This document shows positions 51,590 to 59,571 of a stretch of 63,166 nt of DNA, in pieces. The position numbers were made by a program, and so were the translations under genes. The DNA is from JALRBM01 sp964477195 (GTDB lineage Bacteria; Patescibacteriota; Saccharimonadia; Saccharimonadales; Saccharimonadaceae), in assembly GCA_964477195.1 (NCBI GenBank), contig CAYZCX010000006.1, positions 1 through 63,166 on the forward strand, in the 5' to 3' direction. The notes below the pieces were generated by a model that did not search any database, was not told the DNA's origin, and saw nothing but the letters and a program-made list of their open reading frames with translations. Within the stretch, counting starts at the first letter, position 1. Each line of letters opens with the position of its first letter.

Positions 51590-53116
51590 ATGGCAGAAAT
51601 TGCAGTAAGCGAATTATCCAAGGAACTCCGCGACGCCATCGCGGGCCTTGAAACGTCTGGGGGTCTCGAAGCAACAGGGATCGTTACCCGTGTTGGTGAC
51701 GGTGTGGCCTGGGTGCACGGACTCCGAAAAGCTGGGTACTCAGAAGTACTCCAGATTGAAACAAAAAATGGCATTGTTGAAGCGTTTGCTTTGAACCTTA
51801 TGGAAGACGAAATTGGTGCTGTGCTTCTTGGAAGTGATGCCGATGTTGTTGCTGGCGATACGGTACGCTTGAAGGGTACTGTTCTTGAAGTGCCTATTGG
51901 CCCAGAACTTCTTGGTCGCGTGGTTGATCCACTCGGTAACCCACTTGACGGTGGTCCTGCGATCAAGACGAAGCAAACTGGTCTTGTTGAGCGCGAAGCA
52001 ATCGGTGTGATGGGTCGTAAACCTGTGCATGAACCGATGATGACAGGTATTATGGCGATCGATTCGATGTTCCCTATTGGACGTGGTCAGCGTGAGCTGA
52101 TTATCGGTGACCGCCAGACTGGCAAGACGGCTATTGCCATCGATACCATGATCAACCAAGCTCGTCAGAAGACGGGTGTGGTGAATGTCTATGTCGCAAT
52201 CGGGCAGAAGCGCTCTAAAGTGGCGCGGCTCGTTGAGCGACTCAAGCAAGAAGGTGTGATGGAGCAGACAATTATTGTCGCAACTGGCCCGAGTGATCCA
52301 GCTTCCCTCCTTTATCTTGCTCCATATGCCGGGACGGCTATGGGCGAATATTTCCGTGACAACAAGCAACATGCATTGATGATCTATGACGACCTCACAA
52401 AGCACGCCGTTGCCTACCGTCAAATGTCGCTCCTTCTTCGTCGCCCGCCAGGACGTGAAGCATTTCCGGGAGATGTGTTCTATCTTCACTCTCGACTACT
52501 CGAACGTTCAGCGAAACTCTCTGATGCACTTGGCGGTGGTAGCCTTACGGCCTTGCCTATTATCGAGACTCAGGCTGGAGATATTTCGGCGTACATTCCT
52601 ACAAATGTGATTTCAATCACAGACGGCCAGATCTTTATGGAGACGGACCTGTTTTATCAGGGTATCCGCCCTGCTATTTCGGCTGGACTTTCGGTAAGTC
52701 GTGTGGGCGGAAGTGCCCAGACTAAAGCCGTAAAGGGAGTGAGTGGACATCTTAAGCTTAGCCTTAGCCAATTCCGCGAACTTGCAAGCTTTGCGCAATT
52801 CGGAAGCGACCTTGATGAGGCGACAAAATCGCAGATTGACCGTGGTCAACGGCTCACAGAGCTATTGAAACAACCACAGTACCAGCCAAGTGGTATATGG
52901 GAGCAAGTTGCGAGTGTGTATGCTGTGAATGAAGGCTGTTTCGATGCGGTGCCAGTGGCGAAAATCAAAGATGCTCAAGGTGCATTGCTTACCAAGCTCT
53001 GGACCGAGCACAAAGAGGCAATGCGGACACTCAACAAGGGTGATAAACCTGACGAGAAAACCTTAGAAACTATCCAGAAGGTTGCGAAAGCGGCGGCAAA
53101 GGGATTTGAGGACTAG
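51590..53116 (+). CDS. atpA: F-type ATP synthase subunit alpha
   Basis: A 508-residue protein with Walker A GDRQTGKTAIA near residue 170, VYVAIGQKRSKVA and the conserved ISAGLSVSRVGGSAQ region with its alpha-type Arg. GAGGAAATA precedes the ATG. Confidence 0.98.
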   Translation: MAEIAVSELSKELRDAIAGLETSGGLEATGIVTRVGDGVAWVHGLRKAGYSEVLQIETKNGIVEAFALNLMEDEIGAVLLGSDADVVAGDTVRLKGTVLEVPIGPELLGRVVDPLGNPLDGGPAIKTKQTGLVEREAIGVMGRKPVHEPMMTGIMAIDSMFPIGRGQRELIIGDRQTGKTAIAIDTMINQARQKTGVVNVYVAIGQKRSKVARLVERLKQEGVMEQTIIVATGPSDPASLLYLAPYAGTAMGEYFRDNKQHALMIYDDLTKHAVAYRQMSLLLRRPPGREAFPGDVFYLHSRLLERSAKLSDALGGGSLTALPIIETQAGDISAYIPTNVISITDGQIFMETDLFYQGIRPAISAGLSVSRVGGSAQTKAVKGVSGHLKLSLSQFRELASFAQFGSDLDEATKSQIDRGQRLTELLKQPQYQPSGIWEQVASVYAVNEGCFDAVPVAKIKDAQGALLTKLWTEHKEAMRTLNKGDKPDEKTLETIQKVAKAAAKGFED

Positions 53117-53119
53117 TAC

Positions 53120-53989
53120 GTGGCGTCGATTCGGCAATTAAAATCGCGTATTCGCTCGGTTAAAAGCACCAAGCAGATTACGAAGGCGATGGAGCTCGTT
53201 GCGGCCAGCAAAATGCGCCGCGCACAAGAAGCGGACAAAGCTTCTGCTCCTTACACGCGTGCTGCAAATGAGTTGCTGAGTTATTTTGCGAGCCAGGGTA
53301 TTACCGACGAACATCCGCTTTTTCAGGTGCGTGAAGTAAAAAACCGCCTGCTTATCGTCATTGCGGGAGATCGTGGACTTGTCGGTGCGTATAACAGCAA
53401 TGTTTTCAAGACATATATTCGTGAGCTAGAAGCTGATAAAAAGACTGGAATTGGCGACAATAGTATCACTGTTGGCCGCAGGGTATCGCAATTTGCATCG
53501 CGTCTCAAACATGTGGAGCTGAGCGGCGTGTACGAAGGACTTCCCGATCGACCAAATGGTGCCGAGCTTCACGCGATTTTGGACACGGCGATTCAGCAGT
53601 TTGAGGGCGGGGCTGTAGACGCTGTCGATGTTATTTATACTGAGTTTATCTCGAGTATAAATCAACGAGCAGTAGTAAAGCGAGTGTTACCGGCCGGCTA
53701 TACCGAAACCGAAGTCTCCGATAAAGTTCGTGACGCATTGTATGAACCAAGCCCGCAGGCTGTGCTTGATGGTGTAGTGCATCGGCTCGTGGAGGCGCAG
53801 GTTTTTCAAGCGCTTCTCGACGCAAAAGCCAGTGAGTACAGTATGCAGATGATCGCAATGAAAAACGCGACCGATAACGCCAGCGAACTCGTGGATGATC
53901 TGACGATCGCCATGAACAAGGTGCGTCAAGGGGCAATTACCCAAGAGCTGGCTGAAATATCAGGCGGCGTGGAGGCACTAAAGGAATGA
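53120..53989 (+). CDS. atpG: F-type ATP synthase subunit gamma
   Basis: A 289-residue rotor subunit with the N-terminal SIRQLKSRIRSVKSTKQITKAMELVAASKMRRA helix, AGDRGLVGAYN and the matching C-terminal helix MKNATDNASELVDDLTIAMNKVRQGAITQELAEI. The start is GTG, three bases after the atpA stop. Confidence 0.97.
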   Translation: MASIRQLKSRIRSVKSTKQITKAMELVAASKMRRAQEADKASAPYTRAANELLSYFASQGITDEHPLFQVREVKNRLLIVIAGDRGLVGAYNSNVFKTYIRELEADKKTGIGDNSITVGRRVSQFASRLKHVELSGVYEGLPDRPNGAELHAILDTAIQQFEGGAVDAVDVIYTEFISSINQRAVVKRVLPAGYTETEVSDKVRDALYEPSPQAVLDGVVHRLVEAQVFQALLDAKASEYSMQMIAMKNATDNASELVDDLTIAMNKVRQGAITQELAEISGGVEALKE

Positions 53990-54495
53990 GCGAACGACGT
54001 TCAGGACTGTTGCTGGTGGGCTCTGAGAAGCAGGAGTATTATATTGATGAATTGGCGCGTCGATTTCAGAGTGAAGATATAGAGGTCACTCATCGTGGTA
54101 ATGTCCACGAGGAATTGGATGAAGCGGCGCGTATCGCACTCGAATACTATCGTACGGGAGATAGGCCCTCCGAGGAGGGTGAACGGCACCTAAAACATCA
54201 TCTTGGTGGTGTTGCTGCACGCGCCGCTGGGACATTGGTGGTTAATATAGCGCCTGACGGCAACGACATGCTCCCTCATGATATAACGATGGATGACTGG
54301 GCGCTTGTCCTTGCGGCAGACCGAAACCCCGATAGTACTTTCTTCGTTCACCAAATTCCAAAGGAGAGTATTTACAGTAGTATCACCGATGGAATCAATG
54401 GCATCCCTTCTGATAGGGTTATTGGTGGAAGATTAGAAGTAGTGAGAAATAGAATATTTGAAGTTGAAGGCCGGCGGCTGAAGCGATCCAAGTAG
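53986..54495 (+). CDS. Unrecognised 169-aa protein embedded in the atp operon
   Basis: Its ATG overlaps the atpG stop (ATGA) and it ends 17 bases before atpD, so it is co-translated with the synthase. It has an alpha/beta pattern: SGLLLVGSEKQEYYIDELARRF, GTLVVNIAPDGNDMLP, WALVLAADRNPDSTFFVHQI, like a small Rossmann-type or nucleoside-deoxyribosyltransferase-like fold. I do not recognise the family. Base use matches the neighbours, so it looks long resident. A synthase assembly or regulatory role is a guess from position. Confidence 0.7.
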   Translation: MSERRSGLLLVGSEKQEYYIDELARRFQSEDIEVTHRGNVHEELDEAARIALEYYRTGDRPSEEGERHLKHHLGGVAARAAGTLVVNIAPDGNDMLPHDITMDDWALVLAADRNPDSTFFVHQIPKESIYSSITDGINGIPSDRVIGGRLEVVRNRIFEVEGRRLKRSK

Positions 54496-54512
54496 AAGGA
54501 ATAAAGGAGATA

Positions 54513-55895
54513 ATGATGAGTAAAGAAGAGACAGTTGGTCATATCACTCAGGTTGTGGGTGTGGTGATTGACGTAGAATTTGCAGATAAAAAACTACCCG
54601 CCATGTATGATGCACTTAAGATTACACAGGGTGATAAGGTGATTACACTTGAGGTTGCGCAGCATCTTGATGAGCGAACGGTTCGAACGATCGCACTTTC
54701 GAGTACGGATGGTTTGAAGCGTGGCGACAAGGTGGAGGCAACAGGCTCACCAATTACGGTTCCTGTTGGTGACGCGACGCAGGGGCGCATGTTTAATGTT
54801 GTCGGTGACCCAATCGATAATAAGCCAGCGCCAAAGGCGAAGCGTTCCCCTATTCACCGTGAACCTCCGACTCTTGCTGAACAGTCAAATAAAACAGAGA
54901 TTCTCGAAACGGGTATTAAAGTTATTGACCTTATCGCACCTTTGACCAAGGGTGGTAAAGCTGGTCTCTTCGCTGGTGCGGGTGTGGGAAAGACGGTGTT
55001 GATCCAAGAACTTATCAACAACATCGCAAAATTCCACAGCGGTAACTCTGTTTTCGCTGGTGTTGGTGAGCGTACTCGTGAAGGCTATGATCTTTATGAA
55101 GAAATGGTCGAAGCGGGTGTATTTGATAAAACGAGCCTCGTGTTTGGTCAGATGAATGAACCACCAGGAGCGCGTCTTCGCGTGGCACTTTCTGGACTGA
55201 CAATGGCCGAGAGCTTCCGTGATGAAGGAAAAGACGTTTTGCTCTTTGTTGACAATATTTTCCGTTTCACACAAGCAGGGGCTGAAGTGTCGGCGCTGCT
55301 GGGCCGTCTTCCGAGTGCTGTGGGCTATCAGCCTAACCTTCAGCAGGAAATGGGTGGACTGCAGGAGCGTATTACTTCAACGAAGAAGGGCTCGATTACC
55401 TCTGTGCAGGCCGTTTATGTACCAGCAGACGACATGACAGACCCTGCGCCTGCAACAACGTTTGCTCACTTGGATGCAACAATTACGATGAACCGTGCGC
55501 TTACAGAAATTGGTATCTACCCTGCTGTCGATGTGCTTGATAGTACATCAACCAGTCTTGATCCTGAAGTTGTTGGCGAAGAGCACTATGCAACGGCACG
55601 TGAAGTGCAGCGTGTATTGCAGCAATACAAGGAGCTGCAGGATATCATTGCAATTCTTGGTATGGAAGAGCTTTCTGATGACCAAAAGCAAATTGTGAAT
55701 CGTGCTCGCCGATTGCAGCGATTCTTTGCGCAGCCATTCCACGTTGCGGAGCAGTTTACGGGTGCGCCGGGTGTATATATCAAGCTCGAAGACACAATTC
55801 GCGACGCCAAAGACATCCTAACGGGAAAATACGACGCGAAGCCTGAGAGCTGGTTCTACATGGCAAGTGGCCCACTCTACGAAAAGAAGGATTAG
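54513..55895 (+). CDS. atpD: F-type ATP synthase subunit beta
   Basis: A 460-residue catalytic subunit with Walker A GAGVGKTVLIQELI near residue 153, GERTREGYDLYEEM and the Walker B region LLFVDNIFRFTQAG, plus ALTEIGIYPAVDVLDSTS. AAAGGAG precedes ATGATG. Confidence 0.98.
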   Translation: MMSKEETVGHITQVVGVVIDVEFADKKLPAMYDALKITQGDKVITLEVAQHLDERTVRTIALSSTDGLKRGDKVEATGSPITVPVGDATQGRMFNVVGDPIDNKPAPKAKRSPIHREPPTLAEQSNKTEILETGIKVIDLIAPLTKGGKAGLFAGAGVGKTVLIQELINNIAKFHSGNSVFAGVGERTREGYDLYEEMVEAGVFDKTSLVFGQMNEPPGARLRVALSGLTMAESFRDEGKDVLLFVDNIFRFTQAGAEVSALLGRLPSAVGYQPNLQQEMGGLQERITSTKKGSITSVQAVYVPADDMTDPAPATTFAHLDATITMNRALTEIGIYPAVDVLDSTSTSLDPEVVGEEHYATAREVQRVLQQYKELQDIIAILGMEELSDDQKQIVNRARRLQRFFAQPFHVAEQFTGAPGVYIKLEDTIRDAKDILTGKYDAKPESWFYMASGPLYEKKD

Positions 55896-55954
55896 TTGTT
55901 TTTTACCCGTTAAAGTGGTATAAATAAGGAAAGCGAGCTCTGGTAGCTCGTTTT
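55896..55954 (+). promoter_or_regulatory. Promoter with 10-bp 5'-end hairpin, downstream of atpD
   Basis: TTGTTT (55896-55901) and TATAAA (55919-55924) are 17 bases apart. AAAGCGAGCT-ctggt-AGCTCGTTTT (55930-55954) forms a hairpin with a T-run at the RNA start. It could also terminate read-through from atpD. Confidence 0.65.
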
Positions 55955-55968
55955 TCGATAGGCAACAA
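55955..55968 (+). repeat. 14-bp inverted repeat flanking the atpD-atpC cassette, left copy
   Basis: TCGATAGGCAACAA here has its exact complement at 56322-56335. Together they enclose the coding region and terminator of the cassette. Confidence 0.85.
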
Positions 55969-55985
55969 TGTCAGGAGGGATTGGC

Positions 55986-56258
55986 ATGTCCGTATTTGAC
56001 GGCAAGGGCAGATTCAAGGAATATCCGGAAGATGCGGAGACGCTCCACGTCGAAAAGCCGGGTGCAGCCTGGAAAGTGATCGGGATCTCAACCCTGGTTG
56101 GGCTCATCCTGGTTGCCATCTGGATTGTGATCGTGAGCCGGGCGACCTGGATCGACCTGGGCTTGTCGATCATCGTCGGCGTGATCATCTTCGCGGTGTG
56201 CTGGGGTACGGCAATCTACTGGATCGCCTGGCGTCCCAATCGCCGAGATGACAACTGA
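55986..56258 (+). CDS. Two-helix membrane protein, 90 aa (cassette gene between atpD and atpC)
   Basis: A polar N-terminus (FDGKGRFKEYPEDAETLHVEKPG), then two membrane helices (VIGISTLVGLILVAIWIVIV and LGLSIIVGVIIFAVCWGTAIYWIAW) and a short basic tail. The ATG at 55986 follows AGGAGGG; an upstream in-frame ATG at 55968 lacks a ribosome-binding site. No family recognised. GC is about 57% in a sampled line. With its own promoter and terminator it splits the synthase operon. Confidence 0.75.
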   Translation: MSVFDGKGRFKEYPEDAETLHVEKPGAAWKVIGISTLVGLILVAIWIVIVSRATWIDLGLSIIVGVIIFAVCWGTAIYWIAWRPNRRDDN

Positions 56259-56274
56259 CACGGATGGCTCCGAG

Positions 56275-56310
56275 AAGGCGGCGGACTGTGAGTCACAGCT
56301 CCGCCGCCTT
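56275..56310 (+). terminator. 16-bp 3' hairpin of the cassette between atpD and atpC
   Basis: AAGGCGGCGGA (56275-56285) pairs with TCCGCCGCCTT (56300-56310), with an inner CTGTG/CACAG stem. Confidence 0.85.
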
Positions 56311-56321
56311 CAGGCTCGTTG

Positions 56322-56335
56322 TTGTTGCCTATCGA
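56322..56335 (+). repeat. 14-bp inverted repeat, right copy
   Basis: TTGTTGCCTATCGA, the exact complement of 55955-55968. Confidence 0.85.
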
Positions 56336-56348
56336 TTTACTCCCTCCC

Positions 56349-56370
56349 CTCGCTTGACGCGAGTTTTTTT
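56349..56370 (+). terminator. Terminator just upstream of the atpC promoter
   Basis: CTCGC-ttgac-GCGAG followed by seven T. Confidence 0.85.
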
Positions 56371-56387
56371 GTTATGATAGAACAGAT

Positions 56388-56810
56388 ATGAAATTAGAAC
56401 TTATTACCCTGCTTGGCACCAAACTTGACCGCGATGTTTACGAAGTTATTATTCCTACAGCTGACGGAGAAATTGCCGTATTTCCAGGGCATGAAGCACT
56501 TGTGACTGTTGCGCTTCCGGGTGCCCTGGCTGTTCGTTATCAAAAGATCGACCCTAACGACAATCTAGATTACTTTGCTATTAGCGGTGGAGTGGTTGAG
56601 GTGTCTCAGGATAGTATTCGCGTCCTTGTTGATGAGGCTGATCATGGTGACGATATTATCGAAGCAGAGAGTAAGGCAGCACTTGATCGTGCCGTGGAGA
56701 TGCGCGACAGTGCTGAAAATCAAGTTGAGCTAGAAAAGGCGCATCAACTTGTTGATCGACATGCAGTACGACTAAAAGTCGCCGAACTTCGTCGCCGTCA
56801 TCATCGCTAA
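56388..56810 (+). CDS. atpC: F-type ATP synthase subunit epsilon
   Basis: A 140-residue protein: beta-sandwich start (KLELITLLGTKLDRDVYEVIIPTADGEIAVFPGHEALVT) and C-terminal helical hairpin. It is separated from atpD by a cassette and two terminators. TATGAT ends 9 bases before its ATG, so it seems to be transcribed on its own, probably leaderless. Confidence 0.95.
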   Translation: MKLELITLLGTKLDRDVYEVIIPTADGEIAVFPGHEALVTVALPGALAVRYQKIDPNDNLDYFAISGGVVEVSQDSIRVLVDEADHGDDIIEAESKAALDRAVEMRDSAENQVELEKAHQLVDRHAVRLKVAELRRRHHR

Positions 56811-56834
56811 ATAATCTTTGAAGAGGAGTTTCTT

Positions 56835-57755
56835 ATGGAGAACGAGTTGTTTGAAGCGGAAAAAAATATGGCACAAATCCTTGACTTGGGTGCACTAAGC
56901 GGTCATATATGGCCGGGTAAAGTTTCGGCTAAACAAAGCCGTGTCGATATTCCTTCACTCATGGAAACGATCGATTCCTATTATGTTGCCACGCAGCCGA
57001 GCGCAAAAACACGATGTATCGATGGAAGGCACGATCCGAAGTTTGATGAGGCAAATCTTGGTGCTCAGGTACCTGGAGGGGCACCAGGAGCCGCGCTAGC
57101 TTATCGGCTTGGTATCGACAAGGACGATTTAACGCGTGGAACTTTTTATAATGATGCGGAGGTAATGATTGAATCATATCTTCGACTAGGCTTTTCGCCT
57201 GGTGGTCATCGTGACGATAGCAGTACTGGTGAAGTCGTCGGGTGTGGGGCGATTGATGGTATGGACGCAATCTTAGCAAACCTGACTGATTTTTCGCTCG
57301 TAGAAGATCAGAAGCGACTTGTGAAGACGCTCTTGGGTAGTGACTTTGATCGAGATAATTATCTTAGAGTTTTGGGTGCAGGTCTCGTGCTCCGCAGTCG
57401 CTCGCATGGCTATTTTGCGGGTCGAGGAGAAATTCTTGATTTGCTTGAAAAGAAAGCGCCTAATAGCGTCTCGGTTCTCGAAGGCCATCACAAAGAAGCA
57501 CTTGTGCTTGTTAACTTTGTTCCGAATACGACATTTTCGTCGAATCGATTTGCTGACGAACATGATGGTATGCAAGCATTCGGTTATGATTTGTGGCGAT
57601 CTAAACAACTGGCAAGAAGCTTATTTCCTCTTCCTTCACAGGATGTGGATCGACAACGTTTTGTTATGGCTCGTGTGATGATTACCGTTGCGACGCTGAT
57701 GACGCTGACTGATGGAAGTCAACGTATGCTTATTCGTCTTCCTGCTGGCGAGTAG
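56835..57755 (+). CDS. 306-aa protein with carbonic-anhydrase-like zinc motif
   Basis: The pattern CIDGRHDP near residue 60, QVPGGAPGAAL near 77 and GGHRDDSSTGEVVGCGAIDG near 122 (Cys-x-Asp-x-Arg, then His and Cys 12 apart) resembles the metal site of beta- and zeta-type carbonic anhydrases. The remainder is not recognised. It could be a diverged or non-catalytic relative. The ATG follows GAAGAGGAG. It lies right after atpC and overlaps the converging dus gene by 26 bases. Confidence 0.5.
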   Translation: MENELFEAEKNMAQILDLGALSGHIWPGKVSAKQSRVDIPSLMETIDSYYVATQPSAKTRCIDGRHDPKFDEANLGAQVPGGAPGAALAYRLGIDKDDLTRGTFYNDAEVMIESYLRLGFSPGGHRDDSSTGEVVGCGAIDGMDAILANLTDFSLVEDQKRLVKTLLGSDFDRDNYLRVLGAGLVLRSRSHGYFAGRGEILDLLEKKAPNSVSVLEGHHKEALVLVNFVPNTTFSSNRFADEHDGMQAFGYDLWRSKQLARSLFPLPSQDVDRQRFVMARVMITVATLMTLTDGSQRMLIRLPAGE

Positions 57756-58707
57756 TATTTTGTTTGAGTAATTCGCGGACTTCGTCGGTTGTCTTTGTAT
57801 GCATTAATTTCTCACGGAGTTCGCTTGCGCCTGGAAAGTCACGAACATATATCTTAAAGAACCGTTTGAGCGGTTCGAAGCGGCGAGGCTCAAGTTCGAG
57901 AGAATATTTGTCGAATAAATCGAGATGAAGGTGAAGAAGGTTGATGAGGTCTTGCTTGCTATTCATGGCAAGTATCCCCTGCTTTTTAAATACAAAAGGA
58001 TTATGAAATATACCACGGCCGATCATGATTCCGTCAATGCCATATTTAGCGACAAGTTCTTCACCTTGCTCACGGTCACGAATGTCACCATTGATTGTCA
58101 GGAGCGTTTGCGGCGCTATTTCGTCACGGAGCCTTTTAATTTCGGGGATGAATTCGAAGTGAGCGTCGACTTTGCTCATTTCTTTGCGGGTACGAAGATG
58201 GATGGTGAGGTTGACGACGTCTTGTTTGAGAATATGAGTCAGCCATTCCTTCCATTCGTCGGTACTACTATAGCCGAGGCGGGTTTTGACACTGACGGGC
58301 AGACCCGCTTCTTTGGCACTCGCGATAAGCTGGCCTGCAAGTTCTGGTGTGCGAATAAGCCCACTTCCTCCGCCTGATTTGATGACGGATTTGTCAGGGC
58401 ATCCCATATTGATATCGATGCCGGCAAATCCCATGTTCTTAAGACCTATAGCCATTTGTTTGAACTCCTCTGGCTTACTTCCCCATATTTGAGCGACCAT
58501 AGGCTGCTCATCTGACGTAAAAACTAAGCGGCCACGAGTACTGTGAACACCCGCTGGGCTACAAAAGCTACTTGCGTTGGTGAATTCGGTAAAGAATATA
58601 TCGGGTTTGGCGGCATGAGCGATAACATGACGAAAAACCACATCAGTAACAGCCTCCATTGGAGCCAGTATAAAGAAGGGTTTTGGTAACTCTTGCCAAA
58701 AATTCAT
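57730..58707 (-). CDS. dus: tRNA-dihydrouridine synthase
   Basis: A 325-residue FMN TIM barrel: FILAPMEAVTDVVFR, GIDINMGCPDKSVIKSGGGSGLI with the catalytic Cys in MGCP, VKTRLGY and GIMIGRGIFHNP. It reduces uridines in tRNA D-loops. Two overlapping TATAAT boxes lie 3 and 8 bases before the ATG; the second would give a leaderless mRNA. Confidence 0.95.
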   Translation of the reverse strand: MNFWQELPKPFFILAPMEAVTDVVFRHVIAHAAKPDIFFTEFTNASSFCSPAGVHSTRGRLVFTSDEQPMVAQIWGSKPEEFKQMAIGLKNMGFAGIDINMGCPDKSVIKSGGGSGLIRTPELAGQLIASAKEAGLPVSVKTRLGYSSTDEWKEWLTHILKQDVVNLTIHLRTRKEMSKVDAHFEFIPEIKRLRDEIAPQTLLTINGDIRDREQGEELVAKYGIDGIMIGRGIFHNPFVFKKQGILAMNSKQDLINLLHLHLDLFDKYSLELEPRRFEPLKRFFKIYVRDFPGASELREKLMHTKTTDEVRELLKQNTTRQQEDE

Positions 58708-58740
58708 CGTATTATATTATATCAAAAAATGTGTCGTAAA

Positions 58741-58780
58741 AAAATAGCCTTCACCTCTGTTTGGGGGTGAAGGCTATTTT
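58741..58780 (-). terminator. Bidirectional 15-bp terminator
   Basis: AAAATAGCCTTCACC (58741-58755) pairs with GGTGAAGGCTATTTT (58766-58780); U-tracts lie on both sides. Confidence 0.9.
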
Positions 58781-58791
58781 TGAAGAGGTTT

Positions 58792-59085
58792 TTAGAAGTG
58801 GTGACCGCGGCTTATCGTCTCGCCATCAAAGCGACTCGGGTCGACGCCGTTTTGGATTGCTTGTGCTTCCACTTCGTTTAATCTAGCAACACTACTCTCG
58901 TAGTCAGCGCGAGAAATCTCGCCGCGCATAAGTGCAATACGAGCCAGTCCTACTCTTTGGGTCTCGGTGGCAAGACTTCGCTCAATCAAATACCGCCCCA
59001 TTTGTTCGGGGGATAATCCTGTCGGGTCAAAATCGTTTTCCGTCTTTTCGGTGACGTTAAGATATGTTTCGTGTAGTGCTGTCAT
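58792..59085 (-). CDS. Unrecognised 97-aa helical protein
   Basis: An acidic, all-helical protein (LSPEQMGRYLIERSL, GLARIALMRGEISRADYESSVARL) with a short His tail. The second half recalls short-C-terminal-domain (SHOCT)-like helices. The ATG follows AGGAG. No clear function. Confidence 0.55.
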   Translation of the reverse strand: MTALHETYLNVTEKTENDFDPTGLSPEQMGRYLIERSLATETQRVGLARIALMRGEISRADYESSVARLNEVEAQAIQNGVDPSRFDGETISRGHHF

Positions 59086-59197
59086 AAGCGCGTACTCCTA
59101 ACTAGTTACATTGTATGGAGCCTTCATTATATCATAAACTTGCTTATGCTAAAAACATCTCCCTTTATACACCTACTATGACATGTATAAGGGGAGA

Positions 59198-59220
59198 CGG
59201 ACAGGAACGAAACTTGTCCG
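59198..59220 (-). terminator. Hairpin downstream of the 59272 cassette
   Basis: CGGACA/TGTCCG arms with an 11-base loop; on the minus strand TCTCCCCTT follows. It lies 52 bases after the stop codon. Confidence 0.5.
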
Positions 59221-59271
59221 ATTTTACGCATCTAGGCTGGGGCCTGAGCGTCTCCGAGAAAATCGTACTGG

Positions 59272-59484
59272 CTACTGCGCGCAGGGACACGTACCGGCGG
59301 TCGAGTTCTTGTTGCCCACCCACTTACCGGCGGTTGCATCCTTGGTCGAACAGCTCTCGCATCCACGTGGTTTCCTGGTCTTGCAGCCCTGACAGATGCC
59401 ACTGCCCCTGCAGCCACATGTGCTGCTCGGAGTCCTGCTGAGCAGGAGAATGCTGGCAAGCATCAGGATGATACGCAGCTTCAT
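59272..59484 (-). CDS. Small secreted Cys-rich protein, 70 aa (cassette gene)
   Basis: A signal peptide (MKLRIILMLASILLLSRTPSS) is followed by a mature part of about 50 residues with eight Cys residues in CGC, CQGC, CESC and CPC clusters, plus Gly/Lys. It could be a disulfide-rich or metal-binding secreted peptide, for example a small toxin or effector. The start MKLRII is chosen because GAGAAGGG precedes it. Confidence 0.65.
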   Translation of the reverse strand: MKLRIILMLASILLLSRTPSSTCGCRGSGICQGCKTRKPRGCESCSTKDATAGKWVGNKNSTAGTCPCAQ

Positions 59485-59571
59485 AGTGAAGCCCTTCTCG
59501 AAAAGGGGGACGAGCGAGTATGGCACGGATTTGCACCTGACTTTGCTCGTGACAGTATCGTTCCTGTCGTA

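Noticed and set aside
53987..53989. UGA recoded as glycine (SR1/Gracilibacteria code)
   Set aside because: UGA ends atpG and several other genes at the expected place, and no gene needs UGA read-through.
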